A DNA stretch of 64,000 nucleotides from Sphingopyxis sp. H115 (lineage in GTDB: Bacteria > Pseudomonadota > Alphaproteobacteria > Sphingomonadales > Sphingomonadaceae). How positions within the stretch are numbered: position 1 is the first letter of the stretch; each line of letters begins with the position of its first letter. A program made the translations under genes and the position numbers. Under the pieces are notes generated by a model. The model had not been told where the DNA came from, did no database searches, and saw only the letters and a program-made list of their open reading frames with translations. The DNA is taken from positions 62,001-126,000 of the forward strand of contig NZ_LNSA01000003.1 of NCBI RefSeq assembly GCF_001468465.1, read 5' to 3'. Below are positions 1 through 8,409 of this stretch, piece by piece.

Positions 1-1331
1 GGCAATTCGAGCAGCCGCGCGAATAGCGGCGCAAAAGGGGGACGATGGAGCGGCCTTCCGGTGACGGTGGGCGCTTCCGGATCGAAGCCGAGCACGTCGA
101 GCACCGCGCGGCGCTTGAGGTCGAACGCCGCCTCGGCGGAGCAGCCCTCGACGCTTTCGGCAATATCTTCCTTCGGCGCTCGCTGGGCCTCGACATCGAC
201 GCGCCACAGGTCGGCGCCCGAGATGATGTGCGCGAGCATCGCCCTTAGCGCGACTCCACCTTGTCCTGCCAGATCGGCGCGCACCGCCGCATGGCGATGA
301 AGATCGATATAGGCATTGAGCGGACCCGACACCTCGGGACGCACCGGCTTCGCAAGCCCTGTATCGCCCTCGCCGTCCGCGCTACCGCCCGAAAGCCGCT
401 TCGCTTCCTTGGCGGTGACGAACCCTTCGTGGAAGGTCACTTCGCCGCTCTCGCGCACCTCGACATAGATACGACCGCCCTTGCGCTTGCCTGCATGGGC
501 ATGGTCCCACGAGCGGAACCAGTCGCCGCGCGGCATGACAACGACATCGGACCACCCCGCTTCGAGATACTCGGCCTTGCGCGCTTCGATGGCGGCGGTC
601 TGCGCCGACCAGAAGGCATCGCCGTCGGCAAAGAAGCTGTCCTCGCCGAACAGGTCCGACACGATAGCGAGTTTCGTTTCCGCAACATCGAACAGCGCGT
701 GTTTCACCGCGATGGCGGTGCCGCCGAACAGCCACGCTTTCAGCTGATGGCCAGTCGGGCAATAACTGCCCTCATCGTCGAACAGCGCCAGCCATGACTT
801 CTGCTGGCTTTTGGAAGCAAGGGTCAGATGCCGGACGGTGCCCGCATCGATCTCGCCGCCGCGATAGAGGGTGCGGATACGCGGAAGCAGATTGCCGAGC
901 GCGAGAATGCGCTTCACCGCGCGCGGCTCGAACCCGAAACTATCCCCGACCTCCTCTACACTGCGCCCCGCCTTGACGAGCGCGACAAACGCTTCCCACT
1001 GGCTGACCTCGTCGGGCTGCACCCGCGCAAGATTTTCGAGCATCGACGCTTCGAGCGCATCGGCATCGTCGCCCTCGTCGAGAATGGCGCAAGGAATGGG
1101 CCGTACCGCCCCACCCTCACGCGCCACGGCGCCGACGGCGGTAAAACGCCGACGCCCCGCGACGATCTCGTAATGACCGTCCGCACAGTTCGGACGGACC
1201 AGCAGCGGAACGAGCACGCCCCGCGCGCGAATGCTCGGCATAAGGTCTGCGACGTCGGGGTCTTTCCCCTTCCCGCGCATATTGGCGGCTGCGATGGACA
1301 GGTTGCCCAGTTCAATGAAATCCAGCTTCAT
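1..1331 (-). CDS. ParB/RepB/Spo0J-type partition protein (partial, C-terminus outside window)
   Basis: The reverse strand is open from an ATG at 1331 to the window edge, giving at least 443 residues with no stop. The first ~100 residues follow the ParB N-terminal nuclease-like fold, with the motif VAGRRRFTA near residue 60 and ENLARVQPDEVSQWEAF near 95-115, then a helix-turn-helix (VEEVGDSFGFEPRAVKRIL). The long C-terminal part matches the large ParB-like proteins of sphingomonad plasmids and integrated elements rather than the ~300-residue chromosomal ParB. An AAGGAAG Shine-Dalgarno sits ahead of the ATG. No ParA lies beside it here. With the integrase at 1755-2966 it suggests a mobile element. 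Its role in partition, or as a transcriptional regulator of the element, is inferred. Confidence 0.8.
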   Translation of the reverse strand, partial: MKLDFIELGNLSIAAANMRGKGKDPDVADLMPSIRARGVLVPLLVRPNCADGHYEIVAGRRRFTAVGAVAREGGAVRPIPCAILDEGDDADALEASMLENLARVQPDEVSQWEAFVALVKAGRSVEEVGDSFGFEPRAVKRILALGNLLPRIRTLYRGGEIDAGTVRHLTLASKSQQKSWLALFDDEGSYCPTGHQLKAWLFGGTAIAVKHALFDVAETKLAIVSDLFGEDSFFADGDAFWSAQTAAIEARKAEYLEAGWSDVVVMPRGDWFRSWDHAHAGKRKGGRIYVEVRESGEVTFHEGFVTAKEAKRLSGGSADGEGDTGLAKPVRPEVSGPLNAYIDLHRHAAVRADLAGQGGVALRAMLAHIISGADLWRVDVEAQRAPKEDIAESVEGCSAEAAFDLKRRAVLDVLGFDPEAPTVTGRPLHRPPFAPLFARLLEL

Positions 1332-1754
1332 GGCGTTCTTCCTTCTCTCTTCAACCACAGCCGGCCCCGGACGGCGGGGCGGGCGGCGAGAAAAGGCGAC
1401 GGGACCGCGCCAAAGGACTGCGCGCACCCGAAGGGCTGCAACGAAGTGTAAGAGCCGGGCATCGCCCGGCTTGCGCGACGGCCGAGCGGTCCCATAGCCG
1501 TGCGCCGAACGGCCCGCTGTCCGTGGCCGGCACAACGGCAACGCCGCCGTGCGGTCAGCGCGGCGTCAACATCGGAGAACAGACGCGCCCTTGGCGAAGC
1601 CGCAGGCGGGACGGCGTGCGCGCGCAGATGTGCTTAGCCGCTGCCCCGACAAGATCAGCGAGCCAAGAGCGCCGCGCGGCAACCCAAGCAAACGTGCGAC
1701 CTCTGGCGGCAGCCTGCCGCCGCCAGTGTGCGCTCAATTGACGCCGAGCTCAGT
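1332..1754. other. Intergenic stretch of 423 bases with no supportable gene
   Basis: Several short GC-rich reading frames cross this stretch, but none has a convincing start, a family signature or conserved-looking composition. The only clear structure is a perfect 8-bp hairpin with a 3-base loop at 1453-1471. It lies between the start of the ParB-like gene and the stop of the integrase gene, which are both on the minus strand. Confidence 0.5.
1453..1471. terminator. GC hairpin between integrase and parB-like genes
   Basis: AGCCGGGC and GCCCGGCT form a perfect 8-bp stem around ATC. There is no long T run on either side, so it could be a weak terminator for the leftward-transcribed integrase or simply an inverted repeat. 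Confidence 0.35.
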
Positions 1755-2966
1755 TTAGGCCGGCGAAGCCGTATTTTCCGGTGCGACGACGCCGCCGGCA
1801 CAATAGTTACCCCACGCCTCCATCAGCCTGACACGCGCGCCCGGCTGCGCTGGTGTGCCGAGATAAGTTGTACGGCGATAGGCTGCCTGCACCGCGTCGG
1901 GTGTCTTGTGAGCCAGCGCGGCCTCGACCACGGCGTCGGCGAAGTCTTCGTTGGCCGCCCAGTCGGTGAATGTGGAGCGAAAGCCATGCACATGGAACGG
2001 CTCGCTCATGTCGCGCAGCACTTTGAGCAGCGTCATATCGGACATCGGCTTTCCCGCTACGCCCGGAAAAACAACATCGGTATCAGGAAGGCGGAAGGCA
2101 TTCGCTTTGGCGAGCACCGCCAGCGCGGCGTCAGACAGCGGCACCATGTGCGCGTTGCCCCGCTTCATGTGATCGGCCGGAACGGTCCAGAGGCGCCCTT
2201 CCAAATCGAATTCGGACCATGTCGCGAGCCGAACCTCCTGACTGCGCACGCCCGTAAGAATCAACAGCTCGAGCGCCAACCGCCCGAATGCCGGCTTGCG
2301 ATGCAAAGCCGCGATGAAGTGGGGCATCGCGCTGTAAGGCATCGCCTTGCGATTCTCGCGCGATTTCACCTGGCGGGGCAGTCCGCGCCCGGCTTTCAGG
2401 CTGCTGTTGCCCGAGGGAGCTTCGGTGGAGCGCCAGCCTTTCGCGTGTGAATAATCCAGGACGACGCAGATTCGGTTGCGCACCTGACGCGCCGTTTCGG
2501 GAATCTCCTGCCAGATCGGCAACAGCACATCGATGATGTCCGCCGCGGCGATTCCTCCGGTCGCAACATCGCCCAATTTCGGAAAAGCGTGAGTCTCGAG
2601 GCTGGCAAGCCATTGCCGCGCATAGCTGGCGCTTTTCCATCCCGCCGCATTTTCCATATGATATTGGCGGGCCGCCTCGCGGAATGTCACCTTGGCGGCA
2701 GCTTCGCTCTTTCTTTCCGCCAGTACATCGCGACGATCGATCTTTACGGCCTTGCGAAGTTCGTTGGCCTTTTGACGAGCCTCCAAGAGCGATAACAATT
2801 TGGCGCTGCCCAAGCCGATGTCATGACGCTTGCCGTCACGTTGCAGACGCAAAAGCCAATACGCTCCACCGCTTTTGTTCACCTTCAAAAACAGCCCGTC
2901 GCCGTCTTGGTATGTACCAGGACGTGTCATAGCTGCCTTAATTGCCAAAGCTGTAAGCTTTTTCAT
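1755..2966 (-). CDS. Tyrosine recombinase / integrase, P4 type (DUF4102 N-terminus)
   Basis: A 403-residue site-specific recombinase that would insert and excise the element by recombination at a tRNA gene. The N-terminal ~100 residues (MKKLTALAIKAAMTRPGTYQ..GLFLKV) are the DUF4102 arm-binding domain typical of P4-like integrases. The catalytic domain shows the first Arg in LTGVRSQEVRLATW, the HxxR box as HGFRSTF, the later His in ALAHKTPDAV and the Tyr in AAYRRTTY, so all catalytic positions appear intact. ATG at 2966 was preferred over the in-frame start at 2993 because MKKLTA is the usual family N-terminus. The gene starts about 200 bases from the 3' end of tRNA-Tyr and reads away from it, the standard arrangement of tRNA-targeted islands. 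Confidence 0.92.
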   Translation of the reverse strand: MKKLTALAIKAAMTRPGTYQDGDGLFLKVNKSGGAYWLLRLQRDGKRHDIGLGSAKLLSLLEARQKANELRKAVKIDRRDVLAERKSEAAAKVTFREAARQYHMENAAGWKSASYARQWLASLETHAFPKLGDVATGGIAAADIIDVLLPIWQEIPETARQVRNRICVVLDYSHAKGWRSTEAPSGNSSLKAGRGLPRQVKSRENRKAMPYSAMPHFIAALHRKPAFGRLALELLILTGVRSQEVRLATWSEFDLEGRLWTVPADHMKRGNAHMVPLSDAALAVLAKANAFRLPDTDVVFPGVAGKPMSDMTLLKVLRDMSEPFHVHGFRSTFTDWAANEDFADAVVEAALAHKTPDAVQAAYRRTTYLGTPAQPGARVRLMEAWGNYCAGGVVAPENTASPA

Positions 2967-3052
2967 AGGGTTAACCCCAAATTCTCTCCCCACACTTGGG
3001 AGGCCGATTCTCGAAGGTCAAAAAATCTATCCCCACATTCCTCCCACAGTTT

Positions 3053-3069
3053 TCACTGCGCTGCAGTGA
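3053..3069. repeat. Short palindrome near the integrase promoter
   Basis: TCACTGC and GCAGTGA form an inverted repeat around a 3-base centre. It lies between the integrase start and tRNA-Tyr, in the place where integrase arm sites or an excisionase/operator site would be expected. Two copies of the octamer TCCCCACA also lie between 2985 and 3040. The function is inferred from position only. Confidence 0.35.
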
Positions 3070-3162
3070 TATGGAATGGGATGCAGAGGACCGAGCCAAG
3101 CGAGTATACGCTAGGTTTTCTGCCATTTCTAGGGATTTTTGGGATGCCCTCGGACCGGAGGG

Positions 3163-3186
3163 TGGTGGACAGGGCTGGATTCGAAC
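3163..3186. other. Putative attachment site in the 3' end of tRNA-Tyr
   Basis: P4-type integrases usually recombine within the T arm and acceptor end of a tRNA gene and restore its sequence. The adjacent integrase at 1755-2966 makes this end of tRNA-Tyr the expected attR/attL. The matching copy would lie to the left, outside the window, so the site is inferred and its limits are approximate. Confidence 0.4.
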
Positions 3187-3248
3187 CAGCGTACGGAAAA
3201 CCGGGCAGATTTACAGTCTGCTGCCTTTAACCACTCGGCCACCTGTCC
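3163..3248 (-). tRNA. tRNA-Tyr (GTA)
   Basis: Read on the minus strand, the sequence starts GGACAGG and ends CCTGTCC followed by A and an encoded CCA, giving a 7-bp acceptor stem. The anticodon loop reads CTGTAAA (anticodon GTA), the variable arm is long as in class II tRNAs, and the T arm contains GGTTCGAATCC. All arms are recognisable. Its 3' end faces the integrase gene and is the likely insertion target. Confidence 0.95.
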
Positions 3249-3327
3249 ATTGGGGCCCGCTTTGGGAAGCGGTCCAATGGCGAAACGAGGCTTGCCTGTC
3301 AATGCCAGTCATGGGAAAGGCGCGCGC

Positions 3328-4095
3328 ATGAGGCAATTTTCTCGTCACCGTCGCCCCGCCGGCCAGAACCAGCGCGGACAGGCCATCCGTTTCTGGGGCC
3401 GCCATGCCGTATTGGCGGCGCTCGCCAACCCCGAACGCACCGTCAAACGCATCTGGGGCACGCGCGAAGCATTGGGCCAGCTCGACCTGCCGCCGGTGAT
3501 TCCCATTTCCTACGCCGACGTCACCGATCTTGCGCGGCTCGTCGCGCGCGATGCGCCGCATCAGGGGCTGGTGATCGAGGTCGACCCGCTCGAGGGCGTC
3601 TATCTCGGCGACCTGTTGCAGGAAGAAAGCGATGCCGACAGCAAGCGCCCGCTGATCGTCCTCGACCAGGTCACCGACCCGCACAATATCGGCGCCGTCC
3701 TGCGCTCGGCCGCGGCCTTCGACGCCGCCGCGATCATCACGCAGGACCGCCACAGCCCGCCCGAAAGCGGCGTGATCGCGCGCTCGGCGTCGGGCGCGCT
3801 CGAAACCGTGCCGTGGGTGCGCGTCGTCAACCTGTCGCGCGCGCTGGAGGAAATCGCCGAGGCGCAATATTGGCGTATCGGCCTGATGGGCGACACCGAA
3901 ACAACGCTGGGCGAAACGCTCGACGGCAGCAAGGTCGCGCTGGTGCTCGGCTCCGAAGGCGACGGCATGCGCCACAATGTCATGGAACATTGCGACGTGC
4001 TGGCAAAGCTCCCCATCTCGCCGCGGATGGAGAGCCTCAATATCTCGAACGCCGCGGCGATCGCGCTCTACGCGGTCGCGACGGCAGGCCAGTAA
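3328..4095 (+). CDS. rlmB: 23S rRNA (guanosine-2251-2'-O)-methyltransferase RlmB-like
   Basis: A 255-residue SpoU/TrmH-family methyltransferase that uses S-adenosylmethionine to methylate a ribose in 23S rRNA. An N-terminal substrate-binding part begins RFWGRHAVLAAL (residues 21-32). The SPOUT motifs follow in order: LDQVTDPHNIGAVLRSA (112-128), LVLGSEGDGM (205-214) and MESLNISNAAAIALY (234-248), with the catalytic Asn and Arg of motif 1 and the Glu of motif 2 visible. ATG 3328 was chosen because GGGAAAGG sits seven bases ahead. An upstream ATG at 3277 has no such site. It starts 80 bases from tRNA-Tyr on the other strand and ends 3 bases before the ferredoxin stop. Confidence 0.88.
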   Translation: MRQFSRHRRPAGQNQRGQAIRFWGRHAVLAALANPERTVKRIWGTREALGQLDLPPVIPISYADVTDLARLVARDAPHQGLVIEVDPLEGVYLGDLLQEESDADSKRPLIVLDQVTDPHNIGAVLRSAAAFDAAAIITQDRHSPPESGVIARSASGALETVPWVRVVNLSRALEEIAEAQYWRIGLMGDTETTLGETLDGSKVALVLGSEGDGMRHNVMEHCDVLAKLPISPRMESLNISNAAAIALYAVATAGQ

Positions 4096-4098
4096 GGC

Positions 4099-4416
4099 TC
4101 AATCCTCGGCGGCGATCCGCACGCGGAGGCCGTCGAGCGCATCGCTGAACGGAATCTGGCACGACAGGCGCGATCCTTCGTCGCGGTCGGTGGTCGAATC
4201 GAGCAGGTCGTTCTCGTCCTCGCTCATCGCGGGCAGCTGGTCGGTCGCGCCCGCCTCGACATGGACGTGGCAGGTCGCGCACGAACAGCAGCCGCCGCAC
4301 AGCGCGAGCAGTTCGTCGAAGCCGGCGTCGCGGATATTTTCCATCACCGTCAGGCTGGTGTCGCCCTCGATCTCATGCTCGGTTCCGTCGCGCGTCACGA
4401 CAATCAGCTTCGCCAT
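4099..4416 (-). CDS. Adrenodoxin-type [2Fe-2S] ferredoxin
   Basis: A 105-residue electron carrier. Four cluster ligands can be seen with the adrenodoxin/putidaredoxin spacing: Cys40, Cys46 and Cys49 in [16 protein letters not shown], and Cys86 in SRLSCQIPF. Two further cysteines (43, 44) sit in the loop. The acidic stretch SEDENDLLD (residues 65-73) resembles the partner-docking helix of this class. ATG 4416 follows a GGGGA site. A start four codons upstream at 4428 is possible. Such ferredoxins serve cytochrome P450s or iron-sulfur assembly, and no P450 lies nearby, so the partner is unknown. The gene converges tail-to-tail with rlmB. Confidence 0.9.
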   Translation of the reverse strand: MAKLIVVTRDGTEHEIEGDTSLTVMENIRDAGFDELLALCGGCCSCATCHVHVEAGATDQLPAMSEDENDLLDSTTDRDEGSRLSCQIPFSDALDGLRVRIAAED

Positions 4417-4518
4417 GCTAGTCCCCATATCTTTGGTGTCGCTGGCGCTATGTCGCGCGTTGCGCCCCAAATCAAGCGTTGCTAAAGACGGACGCAGGAA
4501 CAAAAGGAGAATATCGCG

Positions 4519-5136
4519 ATGGGCCTCAGTCAGCAGCAGCTGAACGCGGGAATCGACGCGCTCGCGGCGAGCGACGCCAATTTCGCGCGCGCGCTGGGCC
4601 ATGCGGGCTATCCCGAACCGCGCATCCGTGCGCCCGGCTACACCACGCTGCTGCGTACCATCGTCGGGCAGCAGGTCAGCGTCGCCGCGGCCAACTCGAT
4701 CTGGAACAAGCTGGAGGCGCAATTCGGTGAGGGGTGCCCCGCCGAGGTGATCGCGGCGGCCGATTTCGACACGCTGCGCGCCTGCGGCCTGTCGGGGCAG
4801 AAACAGGGCTATGCCAAAAGCCTCGCGCAACTGATCCTCGACGGCGACCTCACCTTCGACGCGCTCCCCGCCGACGACGAAGAAGCGATCGCGCTGCTCA
4901 CACGCGTCAAGGGCATCGGACGCTGGTCGGCCGAAATCTACCTGCTCTTTGCCGAGGGGCGCCCCGACATCTGGCCCGCGGGCGATCTTGCGGTGCAGGA
5001 AGCCGTCGGCCGCATCCTCCAATTGGGCGCGCGGCCGAGCGAGAAACAGGCGCGCGAACTGGCCGAACCCTGGCGCCCGCACCGCGGCGCCGCGGCGATC
5101 TTCAGCTGGCACTGTTACAATATGGACGTGATCTGA
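4519..5136 (+). CDS. DNA-3-methyladenine glycosylase II (AlkA-like, HhH-GPD)
   Basis: A 205-residue base-excision repair glycosylase that would release alkylated purines. The helix-hairpin-helix [19 protein letters not shown] lies at residues 126-144, followed by the catalytic Asp156 in [16 protein letters not shown]. The N-terminal half carries the family motif [12 protein letters not shown] (47-58). It lacks the extra N-terminal beta domain of E. coli AlkA, which is usual for the short alphaproteobacterial form. AAAGGAGA precedes the ATG. It is divergent from the ferredoxin gene with about 100 bases between the starts. The substrate range cannot be read from sequence. Confidence 0.88.
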   Translation: MGLSQQQLNAGIDALAASDANFARALGHAGYPEPRIRAPGYTTLLRTIVGQQVSVAAANSIWNKLEAQFGEGCPAEVIAAADFDTLRACGLSGQKQGYAKSLAQLILDGDLTFDALPADDEEAIALLTRVKGIGRWSAEIYLLFAEGRPDIWPAGDLAVQEAVGRILQLGARPSEKQARELAEPWRPHRGAAAIFSWHCYNMDVI

Positions 5137-5146
5137 CGCGCTTTGG

Positions 5147-6028
5147 TCAATCCCACCAGAAATACCACCAATCCGAGGTCATTAATCCCGCCGCCAGCGC
5201 CGCGATACCTCCAACGCCCTGATCGACGATATCCGAGCAATAGGCATATTGCTCCCGGGCCAAGGCAATCGCTTCGTCGCGATCCGTTGGCCGCCGCTGT
5301 ACCTTGATGTTCATGACATCGCCGCTGATGCCCACAATCTCGGCACCATAGTTGGTCGCCCAACGCCGCATGGCCGCCACGTGGATCTCGGCGGGCGGAC
5401 ACGCGTTCCACCCGCCCCACTTCAGATAGGCCGGAACGTCCCAGGATCGCGTCGTGGGCAGCAAAAGGATGTGCGCCTGCGGATAGGGCTGGCCGGAGAG
5501 TATGTCGTTTGCCACCGTGAACGCGGTTTCGTCGGGCGGGACAGCGGGCCAGTCGCCAAGCTCCGCCACATATTCCTCACCTTCGGGGCCGAGTTCGGGA
5601 TGCGCCTTTAAATAATCGGCCCAATCGGCTTTCTCTCTGGCGCGCAAATCCCACAAGCTCTTGGGATGTTCCAGCCCCGCGCCCGCCGCGAGGATCGCTT
5701 CGACCGGACGATCGTCGAGCTCCAACAGCTGTTCCGCCATTCGGCCAAGATCGTCATCGCCGCCCACGACGACTGGCCAGACATCCTGCCGCGAGAGGCG
5801 AAGCGCTTCCCAGCGCGTCAGCGCTTCCGACCCTGGAACCTCGATCCTCTCATAGGGGATTTTACCAATCAATTCGGCGACTTCCGGGCTCCAGCGGGAC
5901 GACATCGATTGTGCGCTTTCGGCCGCACGCGAGCAGCCGGGTAACAACGCCAAGAGCGCGGCGCCCTGAACCATCAGCGTTCGGCGCGAAAACAGCGGCG
6001 GCCCGCTTCCCATCCCGTCTCGACCCAT
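5147..6028 (-). CDS. DUF4253 domain-containing exported lipoprotein
   Basis: About 293 residues. The N-terminus reads [19 protein letters not shown], a twin-Arg-like start, hydrophobic core and lipobox (LPGC), so the protein is probably exported and lipidated. The C-terminal ~110 residues match DUF4253: [26 protein letters not shown], a central [19 protein letters not shown], then [11 protein letters not shown]. The domain has no known reaction. ATG 6028 was chosen because GGGGGA precedes it. The longer in-frame starts at 6061 and 6067 begin at or inside the trigger-factor terminator. A DUF4253 domain behind a signal sequence is less usual than the cytosolic form. Confidence 0.72.
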   Translation of the reverse strand: MGRDGMGSGPPLFSRRTLMVQGAALLALLPGCSRAAESAQSMSSRWSPEVAELIGKIPYERIEVPGSEALTRWEALRLSRQDVWPVVVGGDDDLGRMAEQLLELDDRPVEAILAAGAGLEHPKSLWDLRAREKADWADYLKAHPELGPEGEEYVAELGDWPAVPPDETAFTVANDILSGQPYPQAHILLLPTTRSWDVPAYLKWGGWNACPPAEIHVAAMRRWATNYGAEIVGISGDVMNIKVQRRPTDRDEAIALAREQYAYCSDIVDQGVGGIAALAAGLMTSDWWYFWWD

Positions 6029-6065
6029 AAACCGAACGTCCCCCGTTAGATTCGACCGCATCGAC

Positions 6066-6104
6066 AAAAAAAGCCGGCAGGAGAAACCCCCTACCGGCTT
6101 TTTT
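6066..6104 (-). terminator. Bidirectional rho-independent terminator after tig
   Basis: A GCCGG/CCGGC stem is flanked by seven A's on one side and seven T's on the other, so it can end transcription in both directions. It lies 20 bases past the trigger-factor stop codon. Confidence 0.88.
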
Positions 6105-6123
6105 GATCGGCGAACAGTTCGCC

Positions 6124-7755
6124 TTATTTCTTGGCAGCCGCCTTCTTGGCCGGGGCCTTCTTCGCCGGCTCGGCCTTTTCGGCTGCAGCGGCCTTTGCCG
6201 GAGCAGCCTTCTTCGCGGCAGCGGGCTTGTCCTCGGCCTTCTTGGCGGGGGCAGCTTCAGCCTTCTTCGCCGGCGCCTTCTTGGGCTCGGCCTCGACCTT
6301 TTCTTCCTTGGCCTCTTCCTTCACCGCGTCCTTCTTGGCGGCCGGCTTCTTCGCGGCGGCCTTTTTGGCGGGCTTTGCGTCATGATCATGGTCGTGGCCG
6401 CAGCCCGGACCATGGACGTGGCCATCGTCGTCGGCTTCGATCGCGGCTTCCAGTTCCTCGCGGGTGGTTTCGCGATCGCTGATCTCGGCCTTTTCGAACA
6501 GGAAGTCGACGACCTTGTCCTCATAGAGCGGCGCGCGCAGCTGGGCCGCGGCGAGCGCGTCCTGCTGCACATATTCGATGAAGCGCTGGCGGTCTTCGGG
6601 GCGATACTGCTGCGCGGCCTGCGCGATCAGGCGCTGCATTTCCTGATTCGACACCTGCACGCCATGCGCCTGGCCGATTTCCGAGAGGAGCAGGCCCAGG
6701 CGGACGCGGCGCACCGCGATCGCATGATAGTCGTCGCGATCCTTTTCGAGTTCGGCCTTCGCCGCTTCGGGATCTTCCTCGTGGCTGACTTCATGCTCCA
6801 GCTGTTGCCAGATCTGGTTGAATTCGGCCTCGACCATCGTCGGCGGCACGTCGAAGTCGTGCGAAGCGGCGAGCTGGTCGAGCAGCTTGCGCTTCATATA
6901 GGTGCGCGTCAGGCCGTTATGTTCCTGCTCGACCTGATCCTTCATCAGCTCTTTCAGCTTGTCGAGGCTTTCAAGGCCGAGCGACTTGGCGAAGTCGTCG
7001 TCGATCTTCGACGCGGCGGGAACCTTCAGTTCCTTGACCGTGATCGCGAATTCGGCGGGCTTGCCCTTCAGGTTCTCGACCGGATATTCGTCGGGGAAGG
7101 TGACCTTCAGCACCTTTTCGTCGCCGACCTTGGTGCCGACCAGCTGGTCCTCGAAGCCGGGGATGAGCTGGCCCGAGCCGATTTCAACCGCCATGTCCTC
7201 GCCGGTGCCGCCGTCGAAGGCGACGCCGTCGACGCTGCCGGCGAAGTCGATGATGACCTGGTCGCCGGTCGCGGCCTTCTTGCTCTTCGGCGCTTCCTCG
7301 AAGCGCTTCATCTGCGCGGCGAATTCCTCGATCTTGGCCATCACCGCCTTGTCGTCGGCGGGAACGGTGAGTCGTTCGAGCTTCAGGCCTTCGATCGACG
7401 GCGCCTCGATTTCGGGCAGCACTTCGAGCGCGACGGTCAGCTCGGCGTCCTTGCCGGCTTCATAATCGTCGGCCAGCGTCACCGCAGGCTGCAGCGCCGG
7501 GCGGAGCTTTTCCTTCGCCATCAGGTCGCGGACGCCCTGGTCGATCGCCTTGTTCAGCGCGTCAGCCGACAGCGCGGCGCCGTGCATCTTGCGAATGAGG
7601 TTCGGCGGAACCTTGCCGGGGCGGAAACCGGGCATGCGGACGGTCGGGGCGATGCTCTTCACCTCGTCGTCGACGCGCGCGTCGATATCCTTGGCGGTGA
7701 TCGTGACGCGATATTCGCGCTTCAGGCCTTCGTTCAGCGTTTCGACGGTCTTCAT
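6124..7755 (-). CDS. tig: Trigger factor with an Ala/Lys-rich C-terminal tail
   Basis: A 543-residue ribosome-associated chaperone and peptidyl-prolyl isomerase. The ribosome-binding domain contains the signature as MPGFRPGKVPPNLI (residues ~40-53). The FKBP-like domain follows (TGDQVIIDFAGSVDGVAFDGG, ~165-185), then the helical C domain. E. coli trigger factor is 432 residues. The extra ~100 residues here are a His-rich linker (GHVHGPGCGHDHDHD) followed by repeated AKKA/APAKKA blocks like histone H1 tails. The start MKTVETLNEGLKREY fits the family; longer upstream reading runs back into tRNA-Leu. A strong terminator follows the gene. Confidence 0.95.
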   Translation of the reverse strand: MKTVETLNEGLKREYRVTITAKDIDARVDDEVKSIAPTVRMPGFRPGKVPPNLIRKMHGAALSADALNKAIDQGVRDLMAKEKLRPALQPAVTLADDYEAGKDAELTVALEVLPEIEAPSIEGLKLERLTVPADDKAVMAKIEEFAAQMKRFEEAPKSKKAATGDQVIIDFAGSVDGVAFDGGTGEDMAVEIGSGQLIPGFEDQLVGTKVGDEKVLKVTFPDEYPVENLKGKPAEFAITVKELKVPAASKIDDDFAKSLGLESLDKLKELMKDQVEQEHNGLTRTYMKRKLLDQLAASHDFDVPPTMVEAEFNQIWQQLEHEVSHEEDPEAAKAELEKDRDDYHAIAVRRVRLGLLLSEIGQAHGVQVSNQEMQRLIAQAAQQYRPEDRQRFIEYVQQDALAAAQLRAPLYEDKVVDFLFEKAEISDRETTREELEAAIEADDDGHVHGPGCGHDHDHDAKPAKKAAAKKPAAKKDAVKEEAKEEKVEAEPKKAPAKKAEAAPAKKAEDKPAAAKKAAPAKAAAAEKAEPAKKAPAKKAAAKK

Positions 7756-7843
7756 TGCCTTGGTCTTATCCTTGCTCAAAATCTCGTATCCGAACCCCGC
7801 CAATATGGCGAAGTTCCTCATGATCCCGGCCTGCATTGCAGAA

Positions 7844-7928
7844 TGGTGCGGGCGAAGGGACTCGAACCCCCACATCTTGCGATACTGGTACCTAAAACCA
7901 GCGCGTCTACCAATTCCGCCACGCCCGC
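7844..7928 (-). tRNA. tRNA-Leu (TAG)
   Basis: On the minus strand the sequence runs from GCGGGCG to CGCCCGC, then A and an encoded CCA. The anticodon stem CTGGT/ACCAG encloses TTTAGGT (anticodon TAG). A long variable arm and the T arm GGGTTCGAGTCCC are present. It lies about 90 bases upstream of trigger factor on the same strand. Confidence 0.95.
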
Positions 7929-8096
7929 AGGTGTCTTTCGGCCGGGTGCACGAAATCGCGCGCTGCCGCGCACGCCCGTGCGGGCCGCGCGGGGCTATAG
8001 CAGACGCGTGGCCGAGGGCAAGGGGCACAAGGCGCGATACTCTGCGGGCGGAACATGCTTCGCGTCCGTTCGTTGAACGGGTCAAGGAGAATGATC

Positions 8097-8294
8097 ATGG
8101 CGAGCAACCCCGACCCGCTTCCCAAGCCCAAACCCGACACGATCGAACCGCAGTCGCCGCCCGAACAGCCGGTGCAGCCGACCCCGCTCGAAGACCCCGC
8201 CGGCCAGCCAGCCGAAGTCCCCGGCCGCCCGGGCGGCGGCGATATCGACGAACCCGGCCGCGGTCCCAGCGAAGTCCCGCCGCAGCAGCTTTGA
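8097..8294 (+). CDS. Small proline-rich hypothetical protein
   Basis: A 65-residue protein made largely of Pro, Glu, Asp, Gln and Gly (PLPKPKPD, PEQPVQPTPLED, GRPGGGDIDEPGRGP), so it is probably disordered. ATG 8097 has AAGGAG seven bases upstream. An in-frame ATG at 8091 lies too close to that site. There is no signal peptide or membrane segment. I do not recognise a family with a function; similar small Pro-rich proteins occur in sphingomonads. Coding use is supported by the good ribosome site and GC-rich third positions. Confidence 0.6.
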   Translation: MASNPDPLPKPKPDTIEPQSPPEQPVQPTPLEDPAGQPAEVPGRPGGGDIDEPGRGPSEVPPQQL

Positions 8295-8310
8295 TGGGCC
8301 CTTCCCTTCT

Positions 8311-8337
8311 CGTCATTCCCCGAACGCGGGGGTGACG
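8311..8337. repeat. Short palindromic intergenic repeat
   Basis: CGTCATTCCCCG and the roughly complementary CGGGGGTGACG enclose AACG. It resembles the ends (CGTCAT...ATGACG) of the larger dispersed repeats at 27707, 33914, 35703, 37534 and 56365. Confidence 0.5.
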
Positions 8338-8409
8338 AAGATTAGGTTGCTCAGCAATGCTTGACCTCTTCCCCAACGCTCAGCACGATGCGTTGCAGGG
8401 GAGAGAGAC

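Noticed and set aside
6103-8076. 657-codon open frame on the plus strand across trigger factor
   Set aside because: It is the antisense of tig and the tRNA-Leu region; its Leu/Arg/Phe-rich sequence has no family features, while the minus strand encodes a clear trigger factor.
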